Part shown: positions 16,195 through 24,669 of the stretch, one piece after another
Layout: each line of letters starts with the position of its first letter
Numbering within the stretch: position 1 is the first letter of the stretch
Source: a virus
IMG/VR virus record: IMGVR_UViG_3300023223_001692
Location: 1 to 35,300 of that record
Reading direction: 5' to 3' (one strand)
DNA: 35,300 bases
The notes under the pieces: generated by a model
Databases searched by the model: none
What the model saw: the letters and a program-made list of their open reading frames with translations, nothing else
What the model was told of the DNA's origin: nothing
Position numbers and translations under genes: made by a program

Positions 16195-17724
16195 TTAACC
16201 ATTAGTATCAAAGGTTATGCGTAATGTACCAACAATTGATCTGAGTCCAACAACCAGTGGCAATAATGAATCAATAGTTACTGCACCTTTATCAAAATCA
16301 ATGGATACGGTTAAATTTTCTTTAAAAAATCGATCTGAAGATGACCCAATAGGTACAATCCCAAATTCGCCCAAATCATCATATAACTGAATTTGGAATA
16401 ATTTAATGCTAGCAGCATTTGCCATTGGCAAACCACCTACAAGATCGCCTTGGGTTAATTGTGTTTGAGCATATCTTGCTCTATTGTTATTTACAAAATA
16501 TTCACGTGCCCCGCTTGATCCATCAACTGCATTTAAAAATTTGAATGTTTCATCAGTCCCTTGTTTTGTAGTGATCATATCACCAAGAATAATGTCAGTT
16601 TCATCTATATTGTTGCCAATCATGGCCACTGCATTACTATTTAAATCATTTTGTTGTGCTTCTGTCCACCAAGTAGCTGTATCAACAATGGAACTATCAG
16701 GAATCGGCGTATTATGATAGGGAATAGTAGCAAATTCTATGCCACCTGTTGTTCTCGCATTTGCAGTGGATCCTGCAATAAACTGTGATACTACAGCTCC
16801 ATCTGTCAATCTTAATGCTCTTATTGCTAATATTTTTGCTTGAATCACATAATCGAGTTCACCTAAACCACCACCGCGAAAATCATTAATATCACTTTTA
16901 AGATTAGGTATTAAAACAAGTGATTCTGAATCAAGTGAAAGTGAAGTTGCTTTAAAATTAGCTGCCGTGGTATCTGTAATTGAAATAATTGATACCCCAT
17001 CTAATACTTTATTAAATACATTAAATCGATCATCTAAAAATGTTTTTAATTCGGTGAGAGAATAATTGGATGGATAACATACACTTTGGTATCTAATTTC
17101 ACCTGTGACATCAAATAAATTGGTCAAACTAGGATCAGTCGCGCCGCCTGCAAAGGCAGTCGTGGTTAATGTGACTCCAGCCACATTTCCATCAATTTTA
17201 ATAATTATATCATTACCAATTGTGCCGTCATGCACACAAGTGAAAGTAACCGTATCAGTCACTACGCCTGAAGTAAAAATCAAATCAGTTCTGGCTGATA
17301 TTGCAGCATTTATAGCAGTGGCAATCGTGGCAGCCGTATCTCCGCTGGCAATTGTTATTGTAAAGGTGGCCAAAAATACACTTTGTACTGATATTTTTAT
17401 TGTTCCAGAGTCCGTTGCAGGACCAGCCACAAGAATAGAGCCCGTTGCATTCACACCCACCACATCATCAAGTGCAATTGCATCAATATTGCTCACTGTA
17501 TTTATTTTTCTAAAAGCTCTAATGCCTGCAGCTAAAAAACTTTGTTCGCCGAATAAAGCATCTTCTTCGCCCGCTACACCCACTGCTTTTGTGAGAGCGC
17601 CTGCTGTTGCACTTCCAGCGCTAGTTTTTTGACCAACAAATAATATAGATTGTGGTGCATTATTTACCAATTTTGGTGCTGCAACAATATTAAATGTTGT
17701 TTTTGGGACAGATACAATACTCAT
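16195..17724 (-). CDS. Contractile tail sheath protein
   Basis: 509 residues resembling Mu gpL: an N-terminal SILFVGQKTSAGSATAG segment, a beta-rich insert at about 100-190 (GSILVAGPATDSGTIKISVQ), a Rossmann-like core with YPSNYSLTELKTFLDDRF, and a C-terminal domain ending in IVGTLRITFDTNG, the arm that exchanges strands with neighbours. It shows that the virion is a contractile myovirus. Ribosome site agga precedes the ATG, four bases inside the gene upstream. Confidence 0.9.
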   Translation of the reverse strand: MSIVSVPKTTFNIVAAPKLVNNAPQSILFVGQKTSAGSATAGALTKAVGVAGEEDALFGEQSFLAAGIRAFRKINTVSNIDAIALDDVVGVNATGSILVAGPATDSGTIKISVQSVFLATFTITIASGDTAATIATAINAAISARTDLIFTSGVVTDTVTFTCVHDGTIGNDIIIKIDGNVAGVTLTTTAFAGGATDPSLTNLFDVTGEIRYQSVCYPSNYSLTELKTFLDDRFNVFNKVLDGVSIISITDTTAANFKATSLSLDSESLVLIPNLKSDINDFRGGGLGELDYVIQAKILAIRALRLTDGAVVSQFIAGSTANARTTGGIEFATIPYHNTPIPDSSIVDTATWWTEAQQNDLNSNAVAMIGNNIDETDIILGDMITTKQGTDETFKFLNAVDGSSGAREYFVNNNRARYAQTQLTQGDLVGGLPMANAASIKLFQIQLYDDLGEFGIVPIGSSSDRFFKENLTVSIDFDKGAVTIDSLLPLVVGLRSIVGTLRITFDTNG

Positions 17725-18806
17725 GTTTTATCCTCATTTAAATTAAAATCAGCTGTCATGCCATTGTTGAAATTATAGTCCATTGTTTTAGCAGATACAA
17801 AGGTCTGTCCCACAAAGGCATCATTGATCGTAATGTCATATTGTGTCTGGAACGTAAATTCCTTGATTATTTTAGCTGTATCATACAAAAAAACCTCAGA
17901 TGCGATATAATTAAGCGCAAAATTTTCATTTTCAGTAAAAAGATCCGGTGCTTTAAAATTTGCCAATGTCTTAATGAGCGCAATTTTTGTATCTTCAAGC
18001 TCATCGTGGGTAAATCTGCCTGAGATAAAATCACTGGATGGGGCTGCCACATAGCACCCAAAATTGTCTATTATTCTCGATCTGAAAGCAACACCCCCAT
18101 ATCTTTCAGTCACAGCATCCGACAGAACATTTCTGTCTTTACTCATTGTATCAGTGGATTCTGCGACAAATAGCCAAAAATTACCATCTGCTTGTTTTGT
18201 GTACATTTCTTCTACACGCTGATTTGTAAGCGCCCCGCTTACTCGAATATCCTTATGTACTTTAATCGTCCCAAATGGATTCTCAGGCATTCCCGTTATT
18301 GGATAAGTGAAAGTATTAGCGCCTGTCACGGTGATTTGTTGAATACCGTTATAGCCTCTTTCAACACCGTCATAAGCAGTGGGTGTACCGCTGATAGGTG
18401 GTGGAGTGGAAGTATACTGCACAATAAATGTATTTTTATTGGGAACTTTGGAAAATATATTTTCTCCATTGTAAAATGGATCGGTTCCATCAATTTCAAC
18501 AATCGGATCGGTTTGCAATAGAGTTTTAAAGTTAAATCTTTCGGTTAAATTATGAACAGATGAAGTAACAAATGTCACAGAATTATCAGCATTAATCGTA
18601 CTGCTACCCACATCAATCAAAACCCCACTTTTAGCACCTACTATTACAATAAAATCATTTGTTGATAATAAGTGTGGATCTGTTGTGACTATTGTCACTG
18701 TAGAACCGGTTCGAGTCACGGAAGATGTTGATAGTACCGTACTAAATTTTTCCGTTGCAAAAGGAAGGTTAGAAAATAACTGATTAATAATGGGTTGTAA
18801 TTTCAT
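17721..18806 (-). CDS. Probable tail completion/terminator protein with beta-module insert
   Basis: 361 residues. The position between the gp10-like neck gene and the sheath is that of the tail terminator in Mu-type phages. Residues about 24-180 are an insert of one or two beta modules (TRTGSTVTIVTTDPHLLST, TFVTSSVHNL, PFYNGENIFS) like those in the gpJ-like and spike genes. The flanking parts (1-20 and about 180-361) form a helical/beta terminator-like core with EMYTKQADGNFWLFVAEST. Assignment rests mainly on order. Confidence 0.6.
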   Translation of the reverse strand: MKLQPIINQLFSNLPFATEKFSTVLSTSSVTRTGSTVTIVTTDPHLLSTNDFIVIVGAKSGVLIDVGSSTINADNSVTFVTSSVHNLTERFNFKTLLQTDPIVEIDGTDPFYNGENIFSKVPNKNTFIVQYTSTPPPISGTPTAYDGVERGYNGIQQITVTGANTFTYPITGMPENPFGTIKVHKDIRVSGALTNQRVEEMYTKQADGNFWLFVAESTDTMSKDRNVLSDAVTERYGGVAFRSRIIDNFGCYVAAPSSDFISGRFTHDELEDTKIALIKTLANFKAPDLFTENENFALNYIASEVFLYDTAKIIKEFTFQTQYDITINDAFVGQTFVSAKTMDYNFNNGMTADFNLNEDKT

Positions 18807-19264
18807 TTCTTAGAATGACCCTTTTGAATAAATGTTTTTATATGATTTTCAATATTACGGTAATTATCTTCAATTGCTTTTTTTAAAAATGGTCGAGGTT
18901 GCATTTTTCGTGTTCCTTGTTCTAAAAATTTAGCATAATGAACCTTTGATTTTTTTCCACCTGCGCCAAATATAAGTTTATCAGAACCACTCACATCATA
19001 ACCTACTGATTTTTTTAAATTACCTGTAAAGTTTGCCGGTGCTTCCCCAGGTGCAGAAGCTCTATGGCGCACTAATCTACCATTTAATCGCTTAATATAT
19101 ATTCGACCTGTTTTCTTTTTTTTGTCTGCAATCAGTTTTACTGCAGTTTGCTTTAAATCTTTGCCAATCTGATAAAATGCTTGTTCGGTTTCGCTTTTTA
19201 GCATGCGACTTATACCATTCAATCTTAATGTGACACGATTATTGTCAAAATCAGCTTTAATCAT
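18803..19264 (-). CDS. HK97 gp10-like neck/tail protein
   Basis: 153 residues with the family hallmarks: an N-terminal helix, KTGRIYIKR, RASAPGEAPANFTGNLKKSV, and VHYAKFLEQGTRKMQPRPFLKKAIE. The (Y)AxxLExGTxxMxPRPFL signature defines gp10-like proteins that sit between head and tail. It overlaps the next gene by four bases. Confidence 0.93.
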   Translation of the reverse strand: MIKADFDNNRVTLRLNGISRMLKSETEQAFYQIGKDLKQTAVKLIADKKKKTGRIYIKRLNGRLVRHRASAPGEAPANFTGNLKKSVGYDVSGSDKLIFGAGGKKSKVHYAKFLEQGTRKMQPRPFLKKAIEDNYRNIENHIKTFIQKGHSKK

Positions 19265-19271
19265 AATTTAA

Positions 19272-19661
19272 TCACGCTTTAGTCGCTTCTTTTGATATAG
19301 ATCCACGAATTATGCACTTTAAAGAGGTAAATCTATGCTTTTCATTTAGGTCAAATACACCGACAATATCATATCGTGATCCATTATATTCTATCCAATT
19401 TTCACTGGTGAGAGTGATATCAAATCGTATGATAAATTCATGCGTTACAATTTTTTCAATACCTACACTATCAAAAATAGTAATTCCTCTATTTCCCAAT
19501 GTTTTTATTTGAGCATATCTTATCTTAGGATTATTAAAAATTTCATTAGCATCTACATCTTCAGAATTTGCAAATCCTGGGGGTAAGATATTCCTGTCAA
19601 AGATCGTTATTTTTCGATCCATTTTACCAGCACAGGTTACTTTTTTAGTACAAGTAGCCAC
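19272..19661 (-). CDS. Head-tail adaptor (HK97 gp9/SPP1 gp16-like head closure)
   Basis: AGKMDRKITIFDRN is the typical start of phage head-closure adaptors (AGK-x-DR-x-ITI). GTG 19661 is preferred because gaggg lies 8 bases upstream; a TTG at 19691 extends it by 10 residues, and ATG 19622 would cut into the motif. The rest, up to WIEYNGSRYDIVGVFDLNEKHRFTSLKCI, matches the family. It forms a ring below the connector and is encoded in the expected order. Confidence 0.85.
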   Translation of the reverse strand: MATCTKKVTCAGKMDRKITIFDRNILPPGFANSEDVDANEIFNNPKIRYAQIKTLGNRGITIFDSVGIEKIVTHEFIIRFDITLTSENWIEYNGSRYDIVGVFDLNEKHRFTSLKCIIRGSISKEATKA

Positions 19662-20337
19662 TAAAAACACCCTCACGATAATTTGGCGCAACTATATTGA
19701 TGATCCTATATTTATTATAAATTGAAACGACATTAGCTGGCAAATTCTCAACATTTATGGTAGAGGTTGCACAATCTCCACGATTTTCATAAAGCGCAGA
19801 TACTGTCTGTAATAATGCTACTGATATATCTGACGGAAAAATATCTGAAGCATCTGCTATCCCTGCCGTAAAAACTATCTCAATCGATTGTTTTTGATTA
19901 TCAATATCAGTCGGATAAACTTTGTCCTCTTTTAGAATTATTCTTGAATAATCAGTTTCATTTGTCACATAAAAAAGTGTCGGATCAACCGGAGTCAATA
20001 TGCCAGAAACTCTATACTCATAACTGGTTAATGAGACAAAAGGAGATCTAATCAAATCAAATTGAGGCGAATAGAATTGATCCTTAAATGCTTTAAAAAC
20101 AGTTCTTAGCAATATTCTATTTGTATATTTTTCAAATAATTCTAAGGCAGTTTTAACAAAAAGAGTTAATATTTCATCTTCGCCCGTATTAGTTAAATCA
20201 AGTCTTAAATATTGTTTTACCAAGGCGAGTGTAATTGGTAATGCTGTATTTGGTGTAACTATTTCATATCGATTTTGAATAGATCTAATTTGATTGGGGA
20301 CAATTTGAGGTGCCCCGGTTGTGATATTAGAAATCAA
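19645..20337 (-). CDS. Head-tail connector protein (HK97 gp6-like)
   Basis: 230 residues starting at TTG 20337. LALVKQYLRLDLTNTGEDE, then LELFEKYTNR at about 60-75, is the gp6-like (DNA packaging) pattern, and SIEIVFTAGIADASDIFPSDI matches the F-x-AG-x-A-x-x-x-x-(I/V)P motif. It makes the ring below the portal. It overlaps the head closure gene. Confidence 0.88.
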   Translation of the reverse strand: MISNITTGAPQIVPNQIRSIQNRYEIVTPNTALPITLALVKQYLRLDLTNTGEDEILTLFVKTALELFEKYTNRILLRTVFKAFKDQFYSPQFDLIRSPFVSLTSYEYRVSGILTPVDPTLFYVTNETDYSRIILKEDKVYPTDIDNQKQSIEIVFTAGIADASDIFPSDISVALLQTVSALYENRGDCATSTINVENLPANVVSIYNKYRIINIVAPNYREGVFSGYLY

Positions 20338-20343
20338 CAGTAT

Positions 20344-20553
20344 TTACCCGTTTTTTGGAGGACGTCCACGTTTTGGTGCAGAATTTTCAGTAGATTCTTC
20401 TTTAGGATTATATTCTTTTCCATAGCCGTTTTTTATTATAAATTTACCTACTTTTTCAGCTACTTCAACACATTCAGACGATTTACCAAAACGCATGACA
20501 TCAGCACCATCATTTAAATTGAATCTTGCATCACGAAGTATGATAACTTTCAT
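20344..20553 (-). CDS. Small head-region protein with AT-hook-like tail
   Basis: 69 residues. ATG 20553 follows aggag by 7 bases; a 78-residue form from 20580 lacks such support. The N-terminal part is a short beta domain (MKVIILRDARFNLNDGADVMRF), and the end is KRGRPPKNG, an AT-hook-like motif able to bind the DNA minor groove. It lies between decoration-like and connector genes. Such small proteins are common in HK97-type heads; function unproven. Confidence 0.65.
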   Translation of the reverse strand: MKVIILRDARFNLNDGADVMRFGKSSECVEVAEKVGKFIIKNGYGKEYNPKEESTENSAPKRGRPPKNG

Positions 20554-20563
20554 TTTTTTACTC

Positions 20564-20989
20564 CTAGTCTTCTGGTTCAATTGCTGGCAATAAGTTTGGA
20601 CTGCTTACCCCAATAACACTATAAGTACTTCCAGCCCCTGGCGTGGCATTACTAATTGTGACTCTTAAAAACCGTTTGGTTGAAAAAACGCCAATCCTAC
20701 CAACTTTCAAATCTTGATTAGCAGTTGTTATATCAGTATTAGCAAAATTACCTATAATTTTATTAGAGGCTACTGAATTTGGTGATGAAAATCCAGAATC
20801 ATCATCTTCTTCGATATTACTAATAGTTAATGTAGCGCCTCCGTCTGTATCAATAGAACTTAGAAAAAAAACGACTGCTTCATCATTACCCGAATCATAA
20901 ATAGCTGTAACAGCCGTACTTAAAGTAGATTGAATTGCATTTAATATCTTAACTACATTTAAATTACTTCTTAAATCTTTAATTGGCAT
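20564..20989 (-). CDS. Candidate capsid decoration protein, paralogue 2
   Basis: 141 residues, plainly paralogous to the gene just upstream on this strand (20999-21424): shared MPIKDLRSNL start, SIGVFSTKR-type segment, EEDDD-x-GFSSP and LPAIEPED end. Beta-rich and acidic. Placement right after the capsid gene suggests capsid decoration or head-fibre proteins. Ribosome site aggag. Identity over the pair is highest at the ends, lower in the surface-like middle. Confidence 0.65.
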   Translation of the reverse strand: MPIKDLRSNLNVVKILNAIQSTLSTAVTAIYDSGNDEAVVFFLSSIDTDGGATLTISNIEEDDDSGFSSPNSVASNKIIGNFANTDITTANQDLKVGRIGVFSTKRFLRVTISNATPGAGSTYSVIGVSSPNLLPAIEPED

Positions 20990-20998
20990 TATTTGCTC

Positions 20999-21424
20999 CT
21001 AATCTTCCGGTTCAATTGCTGGTAATTCATTTGGATTGCTTTCTACTATCACGCTGAAAGAACTACCTGTTCCTCCTACCACATTACTAATTACCGCACG
21101 AAGATAGCGTTTTGTTGAAAAAACACCAATACTACTTACTTTAGTTTGATGGTTTGCGATTGTTATAGCAGTCTTGAAAAGACTTCCTATAATTTTATCA
21201 GCCGCTACCGTCGTTGGTGATGAAAATCCAGCATCATCATCTTCTTCGATAGAATTAATGCTTATTGTGGTTCCTCCATCTGCAACCGACACCTCTAGCA
21301 AAAACATAACCGATTCATCTTCGCCAGAATCATAAACGATTGTATTAACAGTGGGACCTGAATCTAAAATTGCATTTAACACTTTCGTTAATTTTAGATT
21401 ACTTCTTAAATCTTTAATTGGCAT
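20999..21424 (-). CDS. Candidate capsid decoration protein, paralogue 1
   Basis: 141 residues, the first of two tandem copies after the major capsid gene. It shares its start (MPIKDLRSNL), the central EEDDDAGFSSP and the final LPAIEPED with the next gene. Ribosome site aggag. Tandem duplication with both frames intact implies that two related subunits are used. Decoration function is inferred from place and composition. Confidence 0.65.
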   Translation of the reverse strand: MPIKDLRSNLKLTKVLNAILDSGPTVNTIVYDSGEDESVMFLLEVSVADGGTTISINSIEEDDDAGFSSPTTVAADKIIGSLFKTAITIANHQTKVSSIGVFSTKRYLRAVISNVVGGTGSSFSVIVESNPNELPAIEPED

Positions 21425-21446
21425 GTTAACTTCTCCTAATAAAAAT

Positions 21447-22799
21447 TTATGCGCCAGCTTTCATTTTGAGACGTTTGATTGAATCAAAACTAGTGACAGC
21501 ACCACCGACACGTTTAGTCGTATAAAACTTAACTTTGCCTTTAGTTGTGATTTGATCGCGTAAAACAAATATGCCAGCTCTATCAACAATCGTGTACCCT
21601 TCTTTAAAATCACCGTAAGCCACAGTAAAAGCATTATCCGCTATTTTCGCAACATCCGCTGCAAGAACAACTGGATCGCCAAGAAGTGCCATGCTTGGTG
21701 CACCATTTGCTAAATAAGTGATTGAAATTAGAGGCGTGCCAAAAGTAGTTTTAAGTTTTAAAATCTGGGTCCATGTTAAGCGATGCATCACCCATTTAGC
21801 ATTAGCGCGATAGGGTGCAAGTAGTGTCCCATGGACGGTGGTCAAATCATCAAGTCCGACAATATCAGGCGCAAAAGTTTCAATGGTTTCTAATTTTCCG
21901 CGCTCATAAACACCCTCAATTTTACCATCCGACGAGGTATTTATTGCCCATTCAGGATAAATACCAGCATTCATAAATCCTCTGGGACTTTTTGCACCAC
22001 CACCGACCACAAAAGCTGTATTTTCAACACGACTTAATTTATTACTAACTTTCCGCATTAGCCATTCTTCAACATCAAAAGCCGCATCCATTAATTGATT
22101 AACAGAGGCAATCGGTTGAGCAAATTGTTCATTCACATCAATTGTTTCAAGACCAATATTTGGACTTGCAGTTGTAGCGCTTCTATCGTCAACCTCACCA
22201 ACAAAACCACCACTATCTGCTTCATTGTCATCAATAATAATTTCTATGCGATTAGACGATGTATTTTCCACACTAGCTAATTGACGCATGGGAGAACTTT
22301 CAAAAAAACGTGTGATCATTTTTGCAATTCTTTCTGGTAATACAAAATAACCCCCGGCTGGATCAATACCTGATACCAATTCTGCTGCAAATTTCAATGC
22401 CATTTTTTTATCACCAAATGTAACAGATTCTACATATTGATTTATTTTTTTGTCGACCATTTCACAAGGTATTTTTGTATTAAAACGTAGATAATTTAAA
22501 ATATGCCTTTTATACTCTTTTTCCTCAGTAGACATGCAAAGAGTGCCCGTTGCAGTAGGTCGATAAGCGCTTGTAGCAATCTCATTTATGATCTTTTCTT
22601 GCGCTGATTGCTTCATGCTTATTTGTTGGCATTTTTCTAATGCGCCTGCTGCATCAGTCGCCATTTTATCAATTTTTTCTTTATCAAAAGCATCTTGTCG
22701 GCCTTTAATAGACTTCACTTCATCTTGTGTTTTAGTAGAGAGCTCAATGGTTTCTTCAACCGCTTTTGTTAATTCTATAAGTTGATTAATGTCACTCAT
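21447..22799 (-). CDS. Major capsid protein, HK97 family
   Basis: 450 residues. An N-terminal coiled-coil delta/scaffold domain (about 1-100) is followed by the HK97 fold: GGYFVLPERIAKMITRFFE, SSPMRQLASVENTSSN, WLMRKVSNKLSRVENTAFVVGGG and, near the end, FTVAYGDFKEGYTIVDRAGI. It is cleaved by the protease encoded just upstream in all known relatives. Ribosome site aagga. The main shell subunit. Confidence 0.95.
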   Translation of the reverse strand: MSDINQLIELTKAVEETIELSTKTQDEVKSIKGRQDAFDKEKIDKMATDAAGALEKCQQISMKQSAQEKIINEIATSAYRPTATGTLCMSTEEKEYKRHILNYLRFNTKIPCEMVDKKINQYVESVTFGDKKMALKFAAELVSGIDPAGGYFVLPERIAKMITRFFESSPMRQLASVENTSSNRIEIIIDDNEADSGGFVGEVDDRSATTASPNIGLETIDVNEQFAQPIASVNQLMDAAFDVEEWLMRKVSNKLSRVENTAFVVGGGAKSPRGFMNAGIYPEWAINTSSDGKIEGVYERGKLETIETFAPDIVGLDDLTTVHGTLLAPYRANAKWVMHRLTWTQILKLKTTFGTPLISITYLANGAPSMALLGDPVVLAADVAKIADNAFTVAYGDFKEGYTIVDRAGIFVLRDQITTKGKVKFYTTKRVGGAVTSFDSIKRLKMKAGA

Positions 22800-23875
22800 T
22801 TTTTTAAATTCCTTATTTTAGTCAATAAATTATATATTAATAAATTATGTATTAATAAATTGAATAAAACATCGCGTTCTATTGTATCCTCATTTTTGCT
22901 GACAGCATCGCGCCGTGAGCTTTTTACGATAGATAAAAATTGTTTACTTTCTGTATCTGACAAATTAGCGCCAGACTTCAAAAAGTTTTCACAATCTCGT
23001 ATTGTAAATTCATGAATTTGTTTCGCATCTGAAAATGCTTTTTCTTTGCCCATTTTAACTAAATAACGATTCACATTGCGTTTTAGCGCGGGAAGATCGG
23101 CCTCAGGAATATCTAAACCACCGCGTGCACCGTTTATTAATCCCACTTTGTCAGAGATGGCTTTTGGAATTACCATCATTTTACCGTCAATAATATTTAC
23201 AAAAGCAAGTTTGTAAGATCCAAAATTATCCGGTTTTGAAGAATCAAACCACATAAATCCCTTTCTATAGGCCGCACTTGGCGATTCTTCAGAATTTGTG
23301 AATTTTCTTATTTCGAGCACGGCTTTTCTACCGTCCCAAGTCGGATTTCCTGGCGCAATAGGAAAATCTTGAAATGGTAAAGTACCGAATAATGCTGTTA
23401 TTTTGGCCGCTGGATTTGCACCACTCCATACCACCGATGTTTCAAAGAGTTGATCAACATTGGTTATCTCAAGACAATTGAGATCATCATTAAAACTTAG
23501 TCCTTTCTCAGGATCAACTTCTATTCCCACCGAGAGATCAGTTAAAACTTCTTGTTTGATCAGAGAGAAAATCTCGCCTCCTCGTTGAACATCAAGATTA
23601 ATTTCACCATTCATTGATAATTGACCTTTTCGCTCAGAAATTGAATCTGTCGGAAATCCGCCAATAATTTCATTTAGATCATGATTGAAACACATGACTA
23701 AATGTTTTTTATCTTGTTTGAGATTTTTTATTGCTTTTCTGAATGCACCTGACGCAAAAACCATATTATGGGTGGTCATGACACCTGATTCAGATGCAAT
23801 TGCCTTGAATTTGGCAATATTTCCATCATCGCTAGATGATTCTAATGCAAATTGTAGATCTATGTGCCTTTTCAT
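22796..23875 (-). CDS. Prohead protease (HK97 U35 type) with extra C-terminal domain
   Basis: 359 residues. Protease domain about 1-165: His 65 in MCFNHDLNEIIGG and Ser 115 in LTDLSVGIEV are the likely catalytic residues, and LFETSVVWSGANPAAKITA closes the domain. Residues 180-280 (PTWDGRKAVLEIRKF ... GGLDIPEADLPALKRNVNRYL) form a second domain seen in some phage proteases. The rest (EFTIRDCENFLKSGANLSDTESKQFLS) is the scaffold-like tail. The last residues are a 5-residue repeat NLLIH/NLLIY/NLLTK, encoded by a 15-bp tandem repeat. It matures the capsid. Confidence 0.9.
   Translation of the reverse strand: MKRHIDLQFALESSSDDGNIAKFKAIASESGVMTTHNMVFASGAFRKAIKNLKQDKKHLVMCFNHDLNEIIGGFPTDSISERKGQLSMNGEINLDVQRGGEIFSLIKQEVLTDLSVGIEVDPEKGLSFNDDLNCLEITNVDQLFETSVVWSGANPAAKITALFGTLPFQDFPIAPGNPTWDGRKAVLEIRKFTNSEESPSAAYRKGFMWFDSSKPDNFGSYKLAFVNIIDGKMMVIPKAISDKVGLINGARGGLDIPEADLPALKRNVNRYLVKMGKEKAFSDAKQIHEFTIRDCENFLKSGANLSDTESKQFLSIVKSSRRDAVSKNEDTIERDVLFNLLIHNLLIYNLLTKIRNLKK
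22824..22868 (-). repeat. 15-bp tandem repeat, three units, in the protease C-terminus
   Basis: Units 22824-22838, 22839-22853 and 22854-22868 are near identical (aataaattatatatt, aataaattatgtatt, aataaattgaataaa). They encode NLLIH-, NLLIY- and NLLTK-like pentapeptides. The unit length keeps the frame, so copy number can vary without breaking the gene. Confidence 0.8.
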
Positions 23876-23895
23876 GGGTCAAGAATAACCCAAGC

Positions 23896-24669
23896 TTATA
23901 ATATTTGCAAAGAACATCGACAACGAATCAAATTACCGGGTGTGGCGCCCAATGAACCATCACCAGGATGCAACAATAATTCCCCTCCAACCAAAAATGG
24001 TTCGCCAATTGGCCGTTGTTGACCATCTGCTTCCACGTGAAATGGCCTAACTCTATCATCACGTTTTGTTACCCATTCTCCGAAAAATGCTTTTATTTTT
24101 GTATTGTTTGTAGAATTCTGCGTTGCAGTCGCTGTTGAGAGTTTTGCTGATTCAGCCGCTGTTTGTGTTTCTGTCATTGGAATAGTAGATTTTGCGCGGG
24201 ACATTACGGTATTTCTAAATTTTGCGATGGAATTAACAGCAGTTTGTCTGATAGTTAATGTAATATTATTGTCTATTGCTTCTTGGCGAACTTTATCAAA
24301 TGAAGCATTTAAATCTTTTTGTAGACTTTTGATTATCTCATTAGATGCAAAGTCTCCTCTAACGCCAGCAGCCTTTGATAGCGTATTTTCTAACAATTCA
24401 GATTCTTGTTTGGTCAATTTTATTCCACTTTTGTTTATTCGATCAACAAAAATCTTTGCTACTCTAAAATAGTGATTTTTTATGGCCAATGCAATTGCCC
24501 CCACAAAAATGGACAAATCTAATACAGTTTTATTAGATACATAATGGGTTTGAGCTTGATCAGAGATATCATTAAATTGAGCAGTCATTTGTCGAGCAAG
24601 TTTTCGCTCTTCTTTCATCTTTATCTTAGTATCGGCTTCAGCATTTTTACGCTGTGTCGGGGTTGGCAT
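23896..24669 (-). CDS. MuF-type minor head (head morphogenesis) protein
   Basis: 257 residues from ATG 24669; a longer frame to 24708 lies within the portal gene. The C-terminal domain has the full MuF/SPP1 gp7 signature: EWVTKRDDRVRPFHVEADGQ, then EPFLVGGELLLHPGDGSLGA and NLIRCRCSL. The N-terminal 150 residues are helical. MuF proteins bind the portal and enter the prohead, sometimes being ejected with DNA. It overlaps the portal gene. Confidence 0.9.
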   Translation of the reverse strand: MPTPTQRKNAEADTKIKMKEERKLARQMTAQFNDISDQAQTHYVSNKTVLDLSIFVGAIALAIKNHYFRVAKIFVDRINKSGIKLTKQESELLENTLSKAAGVRGDFASNEIIKSLQKDLNASFDKVRQEAIDNNITLTIRQTAVNSIAKFRNTVMSRAKSTIPMTETQTAAESAKLSTATATQNSTNNTKIKAFFGEWVTKRDDRVRPFHVEADGQQRPIGEPFLVGGELLLHPGDGSLGATPGNLIRCRCSLQIL

